This document shows positions 27,574-35,669 of a DNA stretch of 52,193 nt, piece by piece. How positions within the stretch are numbered: the first letter of the stretch is position 1; each line of letters starts with the position of its first letter. The notes under the pieces were generated by a model. The model searched no databases, was not told where the DNA came from, and saw nothing but the letters and a program-made list of their open reading frames with translations. This DNA comes from an uncultured Psychroflexus sp. Lineage in GTDB: Bacteria; Bacteroidota; Bacteroidia; Flavobacteriales; Flavobacteriaceae. The stretch spans positions 1 to 52,193 of the forward strand of contig CAJXLO010000005.1 in the NCBI GenBank assembly GCA_913056525.1, in the 5' to 3' direction. The position numbers and the translations under genes were made by a program.

Positions 27574-28707
27574 TTACCAACGGTAACCTACTCTAAGATC
27601 AAAAAAATCTGCTACATGTCGATGTGCTTTTAGGCCGAACCCGGTATGAAGCTTATCCGATATATCGTAAGTCAAATAATATCGTTGATAAACATCATCA
27701 GTGATACGGTCTTCATTGAAATAATAAACCCCAAGTTGCTGACCGAATGTCACCTTTCCGAGCCAAAATTCATGACCAACAAGAGCTGCCGCCTGTATAA
27801 AACTCTTATTATTGCCACTGTTCTCTATTCTTTCACGTCTGGAATAGTCAAAAATGATCTCCGTTCCACCGGTGATGGCACTTCTGTTCCCTACCCAACG
27901 GCTGTATTGTGCTGAAAGACCAGATACATAGAATTTATCCTTATCACCAACATTTGCATTACTCCAACCCGAAAAGTGAGTTAAATTGAAGCGTGCTCTT
28001 TCCTCAGGTGGCTTCCTTGAACCGATTTTTTGATGGTCTGGATATGAAACAGGTGTCAAACTCCGGGTTACGCCAATGCTCAAACCTGGAAAATTAATAC
28101 CTTTATTAGGCTTGCTGATACCTCCGTTAGAAGTGTGGCTATATTTGGCCAAAAACCTAAGGTTCCATTGATCGGTCAGTTGATAGTTTAAACCGATACC
28201 GGCCATGATCACAAAGCTTAGATGTGTGCTGTAGGTTTCATTAAGCGGATTGTCCTGTTCATCATAAGGTCTGCTTAGGTAAGTACCACCAAGTCCTATC
28301 CTGAAGAATAAGTTCGCTTTTTTTTGTGCTCTGAAATAGGGTTCAACGTAACCTAAGGCTATAACGCCATTTCCTAAGATTTCTTCCTTATCAAAATCCC
28401 AGTAGGCCAGTTCAACGCCAAACCTTGGGAAACAATTACAGAACGCCCAGGCGTTCTTATTAAGTAACAACTTACTCCAGTCTAAACTTATTCCTGATGG
28501 ATAAGCATCGCCGATTTCCTCTAATGATCCCGTGTGCTGCAAGATATAGGCCTGGTCTAAACTCATCCCTATGAACGTAGCATGCTTTCCTGCGACATCA
28601 TCTGCATTTTGCGCCAAACATTGTGGCATTGACAGGATGAAGAACAGTATGGTGATGAATGGACCCTTGATCTTGGTAAAAGATGCTTTATTAGGTCTGT
28701 AATACAC
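27574..28707 (-). CDS. Acyloxyacyl hydrolase / PagL-like lipid A 3-O-deacylase
   Basis: Predicted outer-membrane beta-barrel that removes an acyl chain from lipid A. The PagL active-site motif H-x-S-N-x-G-x-x-x-P-N is present as HTSNGGISKPN, followed by KGINFPGLSIGV. The catalytic His and Ser are residues 191 and 193 from the GTG start. The protein is about twice the length of classical PagL: the first half (to about 225) matches it, the second half looks like further outer-membrane strands ending in a tyrosine/tryptophan-rich terminus. An ATG at 28749 would overlap the upstream gene by 59 bases. The GTG at 28707 overlaps by 17 and gives a neater signal peptide (FITILFFILSMPQCLAQ). Confidence 0.8.
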   Translation of the reverse strand: MYYRPNKASFTKIKGPFITILFFILSMPQCLAQNADDVAGKHATFIGMSLDQAYILQHTGSLEEIGDAYPSGISLDWSKLLLNKNAWAFCNCFPRFGVELAYWDFDKEEILGNGVIALGYVEPYFRAQKKANLFFRIGLGGTYLSRPYDEQDNPLNETYSTHLSFVIMAGIGLNYQLTDQWNLRFLAKYSHTSNGGISKPNKGINFPGLSIGVTRSLTPVSYPDHQKIGSRKPPEERARFNLTHFSGWSNANVGDKDKFYVSGLSAQYSRWVGNRSAITGGTEIIFDYSRRERIENSGNNKSFIQAAALVGHEFWLGKVTFGQQLGVYYFNEDRITDDVYQRYYLTYDISDKLHTGFGLKAHRHVADFFDLRVGYRW

Positions 28708-30319
28708 CCATATTGAACTTACCCATATCGGTTTGATGATCAGCGACATTGATACCGGTGCTTATCCATTTCCTTGTATCTACTGGATCGATAATGGCAT
28801 CGGTCCATAATCTCGCAGCCGCATAATAAGGACTGGTTTGCGCGTCATACTCACTTTTTACTTTGTCAAAAAGCTCTTTCTCTTTATCTTCAGTGATCTT
28901 TTCACCTTGCGCCTTGCGCTTGGATTTCTCTATCTGTAACAATACCTTAGCTGCGGAATTACCGCTCATTACCGCCAGTTCTGCGCTTGGCCAGGCAATG
29001 ATAAGTCTCGGATCGTAGGCCTTACCGCACATGGCATAATTCCCGGCACCATACGAATTGCCTATGATGACGGTAAACTTAGGGACAACGGAATTGCTCA
29101 CGGCATTGACCATTTTAGCTCCATCTTTTATGATACCACCATGCTCGCTTTTACTTCCTACCATGAAGCCAGTGACATCCTGCAGAAAAACCAAAGGTAT
29201 CTTCTTCTGGTTACAATTGGCGATGAAGCGCGTTGCCTTATCCGCTGAATCGCTATAGATAACACCGCCGAATTGCATTTCTCCTTTTTTGGACTTTACC
29301 ACCTTACGCTGATTGGCCACGATACCTACCGCCCAACCGTCTATCCTTGCATAGGCCGTGATGATGGTCTGTCCATATCCTTCCTTGTATTCATCATACT
29401 CTGATTTGTCTACCAGGCGGCTGATCACTTCACGCATATCATATTGATCGCTTCTTTTCTCTGGTATGAAACCAAAAACCTCATCGATTTGTTCTTTGGG
29501 TTTTGCAGGTTTTTTCCTGTTGAAACCTTGCTTATCCGGTTCTCCCATTTTATCAAAAATTCTTTTGATCTGATCTAGCGCATCCTCGTCTGTTTCTGCT
29601 TTGTAATCGGTAACGCCGCTTATTTCACAATGCGTCGTCGCTCCGCCCAGTTTTTCGTTATCGATGTCTTCTCCAATGGCCGCTTTTACCAGATAGCTTC
29701 CCGCCAGGAAGATACTTCCTGTCTTGTTAACGATCAGTGCCTCGTCGCTCATTATAGGTAAATAAGCACCACCAGCCACACAACTTCCCATCACCGCGGC
29801 AATTTGCGTGATCCCTTTACTGCTCATGATGGCGTTGTTCCTAAATATCCTGCCAAAGTTCTCTTTATCTGGGAATATTTCATCTTGCATCGGTAAATAA
29901 ACACCGGCACTATCCACTAAATAAATGATAGGAAGGTGGTTCTCTATAGCTATTTCCTGGGCGCGAAGGTTCTTTTTTCCCGTAATTGGGAACCAGGCAC
30001 CAGCTTTTACAGTAGCATCATTAGCAACGATGATGACCTGATGCTGCTTCACTTTCCCTATTTTTACGACAACGCCACCACTGGGGCAACCACCTTCTTC
30101 TTTATACATATCATAACCAGCAAGCGCACCGATCTCAATGCAGTCCTGAGGTTCATCTACCAGGTGATCGATCCGTTCCCTGGCCGTTAGTTTGTTCTTG
30201 CTATGCTGCTTTTCTATCTTTTTATCACCGCCACCTTTGTAGACCCTGGCAAGTCGCTCTTTGAGTTCCGATACCTTGAGCTTATTAAAATCTTCGTTCT
30301 TATTAAATTTTAAGTCCAT
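28691..30319 (-). CDS. Acyl-CoA carboxylase beta subunit, methylcrotonyl-CoA carboxylase type
   Basis: Carboxyltransferase that moves CO2 from biotin to an acyl-CoA. Two crotonase-like halves are clear: SAGVYLPMQDEIFPDKENFGRIFRNNAIMSSKGITQIAAVMGSC in the first, FLQDVTGFMVGSKSEHGGIIKDGAKMVNA and SYGAGNYAMCGKAYDPR in the second. These details match the MCC (leucine catabolism) type better than the propionyl type at 45060. ATG at 30319 gives the family start MDLKF; a TTG at 30349 would add ten unlikely residues. No biotin carboxylase or carrier lies beside it, so it must borrow one. The PagL-like gene overlaps its end. Confidence 0.88.
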   Translation of the reverse strand: MDLKFNKNEDFNKLKVSELKERLARVYKGGGDKKIEKQHSKNKLTARERIDHLVDEPQDCIEIGALAGYDMYKEEGGCPSGGVVVKIGKVKQHQVIIVANDATVKAGAWFPITGKKNLRAQEIAIENHLPIIYLVDSAGVYLPMQDEIFPDKENFGRIFRNNAIMSSKGITQIAAVMGSCVAGGAYLPIMSDEALIVNKTGSIFLAGSYLVKAAIGEDIDNEKLGGATTHCEISGVTDYKAETDEDALDQIKRIFDKMGEPDKQGFNRKKPAKPKEQIDEVFGFIPEKRSDQYDMREVISRLVDKSEYDEYKEGYGQTIITAYARIDGWAVGIVANQRKVVKSKKGEMQFGGVIYSDSADKATRFIANCNQKKIPLVFLQDVTGFMVGSKSEHGGIIKDGAKMVNAVSNSVVPKFTVIIGNSYGAGNYAMCGKAYDPRLIIAWPSAELAVMSGNSAAKVLLQIEKSKRKAQGEKITEDKEKELFDKVKSEYDAQTSPYYAAARLWTDAIIDPVDTRKWISTGINVADHQTDMGKFNMGVLQT

Positions 30320-30428
30320 AACAATTATTAAAGTTGGACTAAAATACAAAGTTTAGTAAGATATCGGATACTTAGCTCACGGTTTATTTTTTCAAAGTTC
30401 CCTTTATATCTGTGAAATAATGTTTTAG

Positions 30429-30436
30429 TATTTTTG
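30429..30436 (+). promoter_or_regulatory. -7 promoter element for the gcvT operon
   Basis: TATTTTTG, an exact TAnnTTTG, 22 bases before the small membrane protein gene that leads the operon. Confidence 0.5.
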
Positions 30437-30458
30437 TGGACATTTTTAAAACATAAGT

Positions 30459-30644
30459 ATGGCAATGATGAACAAAAATACCGTTTTAGGATGGGCTACC
30501 TTTATTATGATCATCGTAGGCTTAGGATTGATAGCCTTAGGTGCATTTCGTTATAACGAGGTCGCCGGTTGGGGTTTTGCTAGCGTTGGTGTTGGTTTTT
30601 TTGCGATTGCCTGGGTGTTTAACTCTTTAAATGGAAGGATATAA
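30459..30644 (+). CDS. CAL67264 family small membrane protein
   Basis: 61 residues with two hydrophobic segments (about 10-28 and 36-54) and almost no soluble part. Recognised as the small flavobacterial membrane protein named after Gramella forsetii CAL67264; function unknown. It has its own promoter motif and its stop codon directly abuts the gcvT ATG, so it is cotranscribed with gcvT. ATG at 30459 is used; another in-frame ATG six bases later is equally possible. Confidence 0.8.
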   Translation: MAMMNKNTVLGWATFIMIIVGLGLIALGAFRYNEVAGWGFASVGVGFFAIAWVFNSLNGRI

Positions 30645-31745
30645 ATGAGCACATCTTTAAAGAAGACCGAGCTAAATGCAGTCCATCACAACTTGGGAGC
30701 TAAAATGATAGAATTCGCAGGTTTTGAGATGCCTGTTTCTTATTCCGGAGTGAATGAAGAACATATTAATGTAAGAAAGAACGTTGGTGTATTTGATGTT
30801 TCTCACATGGGAGAGTTCTTCATCACAGGTGAACAAGCGGAAGACCTCTTGCAAAAGGTGACCACGAATGATGTGAGTAAGCTTTATGATGGGAAAGCCC
30901 AATATACCTGTATGCCGAATGAAGATGGTGGCATTGTGGATGATTTCATTTTATATCGATTTCATCAGCAGAAATATATGGTCGTGGCCAATGCGTCCAA
31001 CATCGAGAAGGATTTCAACTGGATCGTGGACCATAATGAATTCGATGCGAGAGTAGATGATCGATCGGAAGAGTACTCGTTACTCGCCATTCAAGGTCCA
31101 AAGGCGGTTGAAGCCATGCAGCCTCTATATAAGGACGACTTGAACGACATTAAGTTCTATCATTTTAAAGTTGATGAATTTGCTGAATGTGAGGATGTCA
31201 TCATTTCAGGAACCGGTTACACTGGTAGTGGAGGCCTGGAAATCTATTTTAAAAACAAATATGCCAGGAAGATATGGGATTCTGTCATCGATGCCGGAAA
31301 GGAGTTTAATATACAACCTACCGGACTTGCTGCTCGCGACACCTTACGATTAGAAATGGGGTTGTGCTTATACGGCAATGATATCGATGATACGACATCT
31401 CCCATTGAAGCAAAATTAGGCTGGATAACCAAGTTCACTAAGGATTTTATTAATGCTGATCAACTTAAAAAGCAGAAAGAAGAAGGTGTATCCCGGAAAC
31501 TAACGGCCTTTATGGTCGAAGGTAAGGCCATACCAAGACATGGCTTTAGTATCCTGGACCAGGATGATCAGCAGATAGGCTATGTTACTTCAGGTACTCG
31601 TTCGCCCATGTTAGAAAAACCCATCGGTCTGGGCTATGTCAAAGTGGGGAATCATCGGGTAGGAGACAACTTTTATGTGCAGATCAGAAAAAGGAAAGTT
31701 CTTGCCAGGGTCGTAAAACTTCCTTTTTATAAGCCGTCTTCCTGA
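30645..31745 (+). CDS. gcvT: Glycine cleavage system T protein (aminomethyltransferase)
   Basis: Transfers the methylene group from the H protein to tetrahydrofolate, releasing ammonia. Seen: the opening LGAKMIEFAGFEMPVSYSG, the conserved GVFDVSHMGEF, TGYTGSGGLEIYF, GLAARDTLRLEMGLCLYGNDID, and the C-terminal barrel with VTSGTRSPMLEKPIGLGYV. Length 366 is standard. The P and H proteins are not in this window, which is common in this family. It begins one base after CAL67264 and is followed after 31 bases by a reductase gene on the same strand. Confidence 0.96.
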   Translation: MSTSLKKTELNAVHHNLGAKMIEFAGFEMPVSYSGVNEEHINVRKNVGVFDVSHMGEFFITGEQAEDLLQKVTTNDVSKLYDGKAQYTCMPNEDGGIVDDFILYRFHQQKYMVVANASNIEKDFNWIVDHNEFDARVDDRSEEYSLLAIQGPKAVEAMQPLYKDDLNDIKFYHFKVDEFAECEDVIISGTGYTGSGGLEIYFKNKYARKIWDSVIDAGKEFNIQPTGLAARDTLRLEMGLCLYGNDIDDTTSPIEAKLGWITKFTKDFINADQLKKQKEEGVSRKLTAFMVEGKAIPRHGFSILDQDDQQIGYVTSGTRSPMLEKPIGLGYVKVGNHRVGDNFYVQIRKRKVLARVVKLPFYKPSS

Positions 31746-31776
31746 TTTGATCTTTATCTTTATAAAAACTTAACGA

Positions 31777-32604
31777 ATGAGCAAAAGCTCCAGGAAAATA
31801 TTGATCTTAGGAGGTAGCGGTTTCTTGGGCTATGCACTATACAAAGAGCTCAATGCATTTTATGATGTCTATTGCACGTATAAGACGCCGACCGATAAAC
31901 TAAAAAGGAATGACCGTTTTATCATGTGGGACCTGGAAATGGAACTCCCATCGACCTTACTGGATGAAGTAGACCCGGATATTATCATCTCAGCGACCAG
32001 AGGTGATTTTTACGCTCAATTAGAAGCGCATATCGTCCTTATTGATCATGTGATAAGACGCAAGAAAAAATTAATGTTCCTTTCTTCCGCAAACGTCTTT
32101 GATGCTTTTACGAACTTTCCTTCTTATGAATATGATAAGACCTTCAGCTACAGTAAGTACGGCCATTTTAAGATCAAGATCGAAAATGCTTTGTTGCGGT
32201 TGCCTAATGAACTCTACAGCATCTTAAGATTACCTATGATCTTTGGTAAGAATGCGCCCAGGCTTAAGGAGATAAAAACGCTTTACGATCTTAAAGAACC
32301 CATTGAAGTATTCCCGAACGTGGTACTCAATGCCACGAGCATCCAAAAGTTCACCCAGCAAGTACACTATATCATCAATCGAGAGCTGAACGGGGTTTTC
32401 CATCTGGGAAGTAATGACCTGATCCACCACAATGAACTGATCGATAAGTTCTGTGATCGTCTTAGGTATGAAGACCCGCATTTTAAACAGGTCTATAATT
32501 CTAATGATGATAGATTTATAGCAGTCATTCCAAGGGATAATAAACTGCCTGAAAATTATCAGATAACGATAGATGAAGTCGTTGATAATTCCATACTTTT
32601 GTAA
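31777..32604 (+). CDS. NAD(P)-dependent sugar-nucleotide epimerase/reductase, RmlD-like SDR
   Basis: Extended short-chain dehydrogenase. The Rossmann fingerprint GGSGFLGYAL is at residues 12-21, the SSANVFD segment and the Y-x3-K-type stretch SYSKYGHFK form the active site, and a substrate-binding tail follows (VFHLGSNDLIHHNEL). The closest general type is RmlD (dTDP-4-dehydrorhamnose reductase), but at 275 residues with no rml neighbours the substrate is unknown. It lies between gcvT and the pterin dehydratase, probably in one transcript. Confidence 0.78.
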   Translation: MSKSSRKILILGGSGFLGYALYKELNAFYDVYCTYKTPTDKLKRNDRFIMWDLEMELPSTLLDEVDPDIIISATRGDFYAQLEAHIVLIDHVIRRKKKLMFLSSANVFDAFTNFPSYEYDKTFSYSKYGHFKIKIENALLRLPNELYSILRLPMIFGKNAPRLKEIKTLYDLKEPIEVFPNVVLNATSIQKFTQQVHYIINRELNGVFHLGSNDLIHHNELIDKFCDRLRYEDPHFKQVYNSNDDRFIAVIPRDNKLPENYQITIDEVVDNSILL

Positions 32605-32625
32605 TGAACGATAAAAAAAGAGAAG

Positions 32626-32910
32626 ATGGAAAAGCTAAATGATCAAATGATCAATGAAAAGTTGAATGAAGTAAAAAATTGGAAAAAAGATGGCGATCAT
32701 ATTAAGCGAAAGATGCAATTCGCTGACTTCAAGTCCACTTTTGCCATAATGACGAGAATAGCATTTGAGGCGGAAGCGCTTCAGCATCACCCTGAAATGT
32801 TCAATGTGTACAATAATCTTGAGATTAGCTTATCAACGCATGATGCGGGTGGCATCACCCAAAAGGACTTTGATCTGGCCCAGGCCATTGATCGGATCGC
32901 GGATCAATAA
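32626..32910 (+). CDS. 4a-hydroxytetrahydrobiopterin dehydratase
   Basis: Regenerates the pterin cofactor after aromatic amino-acid hydroxylation (PCD/DCoH fold). The active-site motif is visible as EALQHHPEMFNVYNNLEISLSTHD, with the tandem histidines and the later histidine, then GGITQKDFDLAQAID. Length 94 is typical. A phenylalanine hydroxylase is not in this window. Ends the gcvT operon, 21 bases after the RmlD-like gene. Confidence 0.93.
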   Translation: MEKLNDQMINEKLNEVKNWKKDGDHIKRKMQFADFKSTFAIMTRIAFEAEALQHHPEMFNVYNNLEISLSTHDAGGITQKDFDLAQAIDRIADQ

Positions 32911-33040
32911 AAGGGTAATTTAGTATGAGGTTATAAAGGTTTATTGCTTAAAGATAACGGAAGCACTTTTTACTCTCGTCAACTTTTTAACTTCAAAAGG
33001 TAAAATTTATTTAATATTGAAATAAGTAATAAGTAGCGAT

Positions 33041-33068
33041 AAAAAAATCCCGCTTTAAAGCGGGATTT
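33041..33068 (-). terminator. Terminator downstream of the ferredoxin gene
   Basis: A perfect 24-base palindrome (33045-33068), core ATCCCGCTTTAAAGCGGGAT. On the minus strand it runs into seven Ts (33047-33041), which fits ferredoxin. It may also work weakly for the convergent gcvT operon. Confidence 0.85.
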
Positions 33069-33100
33069 CCATAATAATTATGTGGTAAAAGTTAAGATGG

Positions 33101-33469
33101 TCAGGAATGAACATTATTTTCTTCCTTGTGCATATGTGCCTGTTTCTTGAGCAGCTCTTCTTCCGTCTCTTCATTATCCTCATCAGGAACACAACAATCA
33201 ACCGGACAAACGGCCGCACACTGAGGCTCTTCATGAAAGCCCATACATTCGGTGCATTTATCCGTAACTATATAGAATATCTCATCATCCTTGGGTTCTT
33301 GAGCCTCATCGGCATTGACTTCCCTACCATCCGGTAGAATTACATCACCTTCCAGGTCAGTACCATCAGAATAACGCCAATCATCAGCTCCTTCATAAAT
33401 GGCAGTGTTTGGGCACTCTGGCTCACAAGCACCGCAATTTATACATTCATCTGTTATTTTAATAGCCAT
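33101..33469 (-). CDS. Ferredoxin, two [4Fe-4S] clusters
   Basis: Small soluble electron carrier. Two cluster motifs are present: [12 protein letters not shown] at residues 10-21, and [18 protein letters not shown] around 74-91, the second with the longer spacing of Alvin-type 7/8Fe ferredoxins. An acidic insertion (about residues 27-66) and an acidic/basic tail rich in His and Lys lie outside the core. Partners are unknown, but it is divergent from an acyl-CoA reductase gene and their promoter regions overlap. Confidence 0.93.
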   Translation of the reverse strand: MAIKITDECINCGACEPECPNTAIYEGADDWRYSDGTDLEGDVILPDGREVNADEAQEPKDDEIFYIVTDKCTECMGFHEEPQCAAVCPVDCCVPDEDNEETEEELLKKQAHMHKEENNVHS

Positions 33470-33485
33470 TTTTCTTTGTTTTATG

Positions 33486-33493
33486 TAAGTTTG
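33486..33493 (+). promoter_or_regulatory. -7 promoter element for the acyl-CoA reductase-serC operon
   Basis: TAAGTTTG, an exact TAnnTTTG, 39 bases before the start of the LuxC-type gene. It interleaves with the ferredoxin promoter on the other strand. Confidence 0.45.
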
Positions 33494-33494
33494 T

Positions 33495-33526
33495 CAAAAT
33501 TAATCAACCATCTTCATTTTAGCAAA
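33495..33526 (-). promoter_or_regulatory. Promoter for the ferredoxin gene
   Basis: Minus strand: TTTG (33526-33523), 20-base spacer, TAATTTTG (33502-33495). Both boxes match the Bacteroidota consensus exactly. About 25 bases before the start codon. Confidence 0.65.
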
Positions 33527-33531
33527 TATTA

Positions 33532-34611
33532 ATGAACTTTAAGCAAAGAAAACAGTCTTTAATTGACCTTCATCATTTCTTAGCACGTTTTTTTGATGAC
33601 GGTGCGCTGGATGATCGTGAAGCACAGAAGTTCAAAGCACTGGATTTATTGATCAAAAGAGCAAAACAGGATAATCCCTGGTTTACAGAGGAATTTGTAC
33701 TAGAGTCCATGCGTTCCTGGAAAAATGCATTAACGGAAGAAAAAGTTGAAGATTGGTTAAGAGGATACCATTTTCCGGACCATCCATCTATTACCTTAGG
33801 AATCGTTTCTGCCGGTAACATCCCTTTAGTAGGACTACATGACCTGATATCCGGTTTTATAACGGGTCAGCAGCTTCTTATCAAAAGGTCTTCAAAGGAT
33901 AAGAACCTTTTACCCGTATTTGCGCAATTATTATTAAAGAATGATAAACAACAAAAGATAGCCTTTACAGAAGATCGATTATATGATTTTGACGCGGTAA
34001 TAGCAACCGGCAGTAATAATACATCCCGATACTTTGAATATTATTTTAGGTCTTATCCGTCATTGATCAGACATAACAGGAACTCAGTAGCTGTTCTTAG
34101 CGGAGAGGAAACCGCAGGGCAGTTGGAAGGATTAGCTGATGATATAATGCGTTATTTTGGACTGGGTTGTAGGAACGTTTCCAAATTATTCGTGCCCAAA
34201 GGATTTGATTTTGATCCGCTTTTCAAGGCTGTGTTAAAGTATCAATATTTGATCGATCACCATCAATATGTTAGCAATTATGAATATAATAAAGCTGTAT
34301 ATTTGATGAGCGATGTGCAATTGCTCGAAAACGGATTACTGTTATTAAAAGAAGACAAGCACTTGAGCTCGCCGATAGCATGTTTGAACTACCAGTATTA
34401 TGATCATAAAGATGACCTGGAACAAGAATTAAAATCACAAAAAGATAACATACAATGTATAGTAGGCGATCAAACTAAATTTAATTTAGCCGATGTGGAT
34501 TTTGGCGATACCCAAGACCCCGAACTTTGGAACTATGCTGATAACATCAATACATTGGATTTTTTGGATTCTATAATTAAAAACAATTATCATGAAGAAA
34601 CACAACTTTAG
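33532..34611 (+). CDS. Acyl-CoA reductase, LuxC family
   Basis: Aldehyde-dehydrogenase-like enzyme predicted to reduce acyl-CoA or acyl esters to aldehyde with NADPH. Seen are LGIVSAGNIPLVGLHDLISGFITGQQLLIK, ATGSNNTSRYFEYYF, and the catalytic cysteine C213 in FGLGCRNVSKLFVP. At 359 residues it is shorter than the 480 of Vibrio LuxC, a form common in Bacteroidota. No luxA, B, D or E is nearby, so bioluminescence is not implied. It overlaps serC by 20 bases and is divergent from a ferredoxin. The true substrate is unknown. Confidence 0.85.
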   Translation: MNFKQRKQSLIDLHHFLARFFDDGALDDREAQKFKALDLLIKRAKQDNPWFTEEFVLESMRSWKNALTEEKVEDWLRGYHFPDHPSITLGIVSAGNIPLVGLHDLISGFITGQQLLIKRSSKDKNLLPVFAQLLLKNDKQQKIAFTEDRLYDFDAVIATGSNNTSRYFEYYFRSYPSLIRHNRNSVAVLSGEETAGQLEGLADDIMRYFGLGCRNVSKLFVPKGFDFDPLFKAVLKYQYLIDHHQYVSNYEYNKAVYLMSDVQLLENGLLLLKEDKHLSSPIACLNYQYYDHKDDLEQELKSQKDNIQCIVGDQTKFNLADVDFGDTQDPELWNYADNINTLDFLDSIIKNNYHEETQL

Positions 34612-35656
34612 TGCCGGACCCTGTATATTACCGCAGGAAGTGTTCGGTAAAGCTTCTGAAGCCGTGCTTGACCTTGATCGGTCAGGATTGTCCATTTTAG
34701 AGATCTCACACCGAAGCAAGGCTTTCGTTGATATCTTAGAAGAAGCCAGAGGCCTTGCCCTTGAGCTATTAAACTTGCAGGATAAAGGGTATCAGGCATT
34801 GTTCTTACAAGGTGGAGCTAGCCTTCAGTTCTATATGAGCGCATTGAACATGTTGGAGAAAAAAGGTGCCTATTTGGATACTGGTTCATGGTCTGCAAAG
34901 GCGATCAAAGAAGCCAGGCTTTTAGGTGAGGTAGATGTGCTGGGATCCTCATCGGATAAAAATTATAATTATATACCTAAGGATTATAAAGTTCCTTCTG
35001 ATGTGGATTACTTTCACTGCACTTCTAATAATACGATATTCGGTACACAGATAAAGGATTTCCCTAAGTCTGATGTTCCTGTTGTGTGTGATATGAGCAG
35101 TGATATTTTCTCCCGTGACATTGACTTTTCTTATTTTGATATCATTTATGCTGGCGCTCAGAAGAACATGGGACCTGCTGGAGCGACATTGGTCGTGGTT
35201 AAGGAAGATGTGCTTGGGAAAGTGAGCAGGAAGCTACCTACTATGCTGGATTATCAAACCCATATCAAAAAGGACAGCTCGTTCAATACGCCGCCTGTCT
35301 ATGCGGTATACGTTTCATTACTAACCTTGAGATGGCTAAAAGAGAATGGTGGTATCTCAGCCATTCAGGAGCAAAATGAGAAAAAGGCAAAATTGATGTA
35401 TTCTGAGATCGATATCAATCCGCTTTTTGATGGATTTGCCGCTAAGGAAGATAGGTCTACCATGAACGCGACCTTCACCCTGAACAAACCGGAACTTAAG
35501 GAAACATTTGAGCAAATGCTTGCCGATGCCGGAATCAATGGATTGAACGGACATAGAAGTGTTGGTGGTTATCGAGCGTCCATGTACAACGCTTTACCTT
35601 TAGATAGCGTTCAGTTACTGGTAGAAATAATGGATGAACTAGAAACTAAAGCTTAA
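34592..35656 (+). CDS. serC: Phosphoserine aminotransferase
   Basis: PLP enzyme that converts 3-phosphohydroxypyruvate to phosphoserine, and a related compound in B6 synthesis. Opening HNFSAGPCILPQEV, then LFLQGGASLQFYMSALNML, HCTSNNTIFGTQ, the PLP lysine K191 in GAQKNMGPAG, and NGLNGHRSVGGYRASMYNALP at the C-terminus. Length 354 is typical. The start ATG lies inside the end of the LuxC-type gene (20-base overlap), and a D-3-phosphoglycerate dehydrogenase-like gene follows after 13 bases, making a serine pathway pair. Confidence 0.97.
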   Translation: MKKHNFSAGPCILPQEVFGKASEAVLDLDRSGLSILEISHRSKAFVDILEEARGLALELLNLQDKGYQALFLQGGASLQFYMSALNMLEKKGAYLDTGSWSAKAIKEARLLGEVDVLGSSSDKNYNYIPKDYKVPSDVDYFHCTSNNTIFGTQIKDFPKSDVPVVCDMSSDIFSRDIDFSYFDIIYAGAQKNMGPAGATLVVVKEDVLGKVSRKLPTMLDYQTHIKKDSSFNTPPVYAVYVSLLTLRWLKENGGISAIQEQNEKKAKLMYSEIDINPLFDGFAAKEDRSTMNATFTLNKPELKETFEQMLADAGINGLNGHRSVGGYRASMYNALPLDSVQLLVEIMDELETKA

Positions 35657-35669
35657 AAGAAAGACGATA

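Noticed and set aside
33532-34611. Bioluminescence system
   Set aside because: LuxC-type reductase alone; no luxA, luxB, luxD or luxE nearby, and short LuxC forms are common in non-luminous Bacteroidota.
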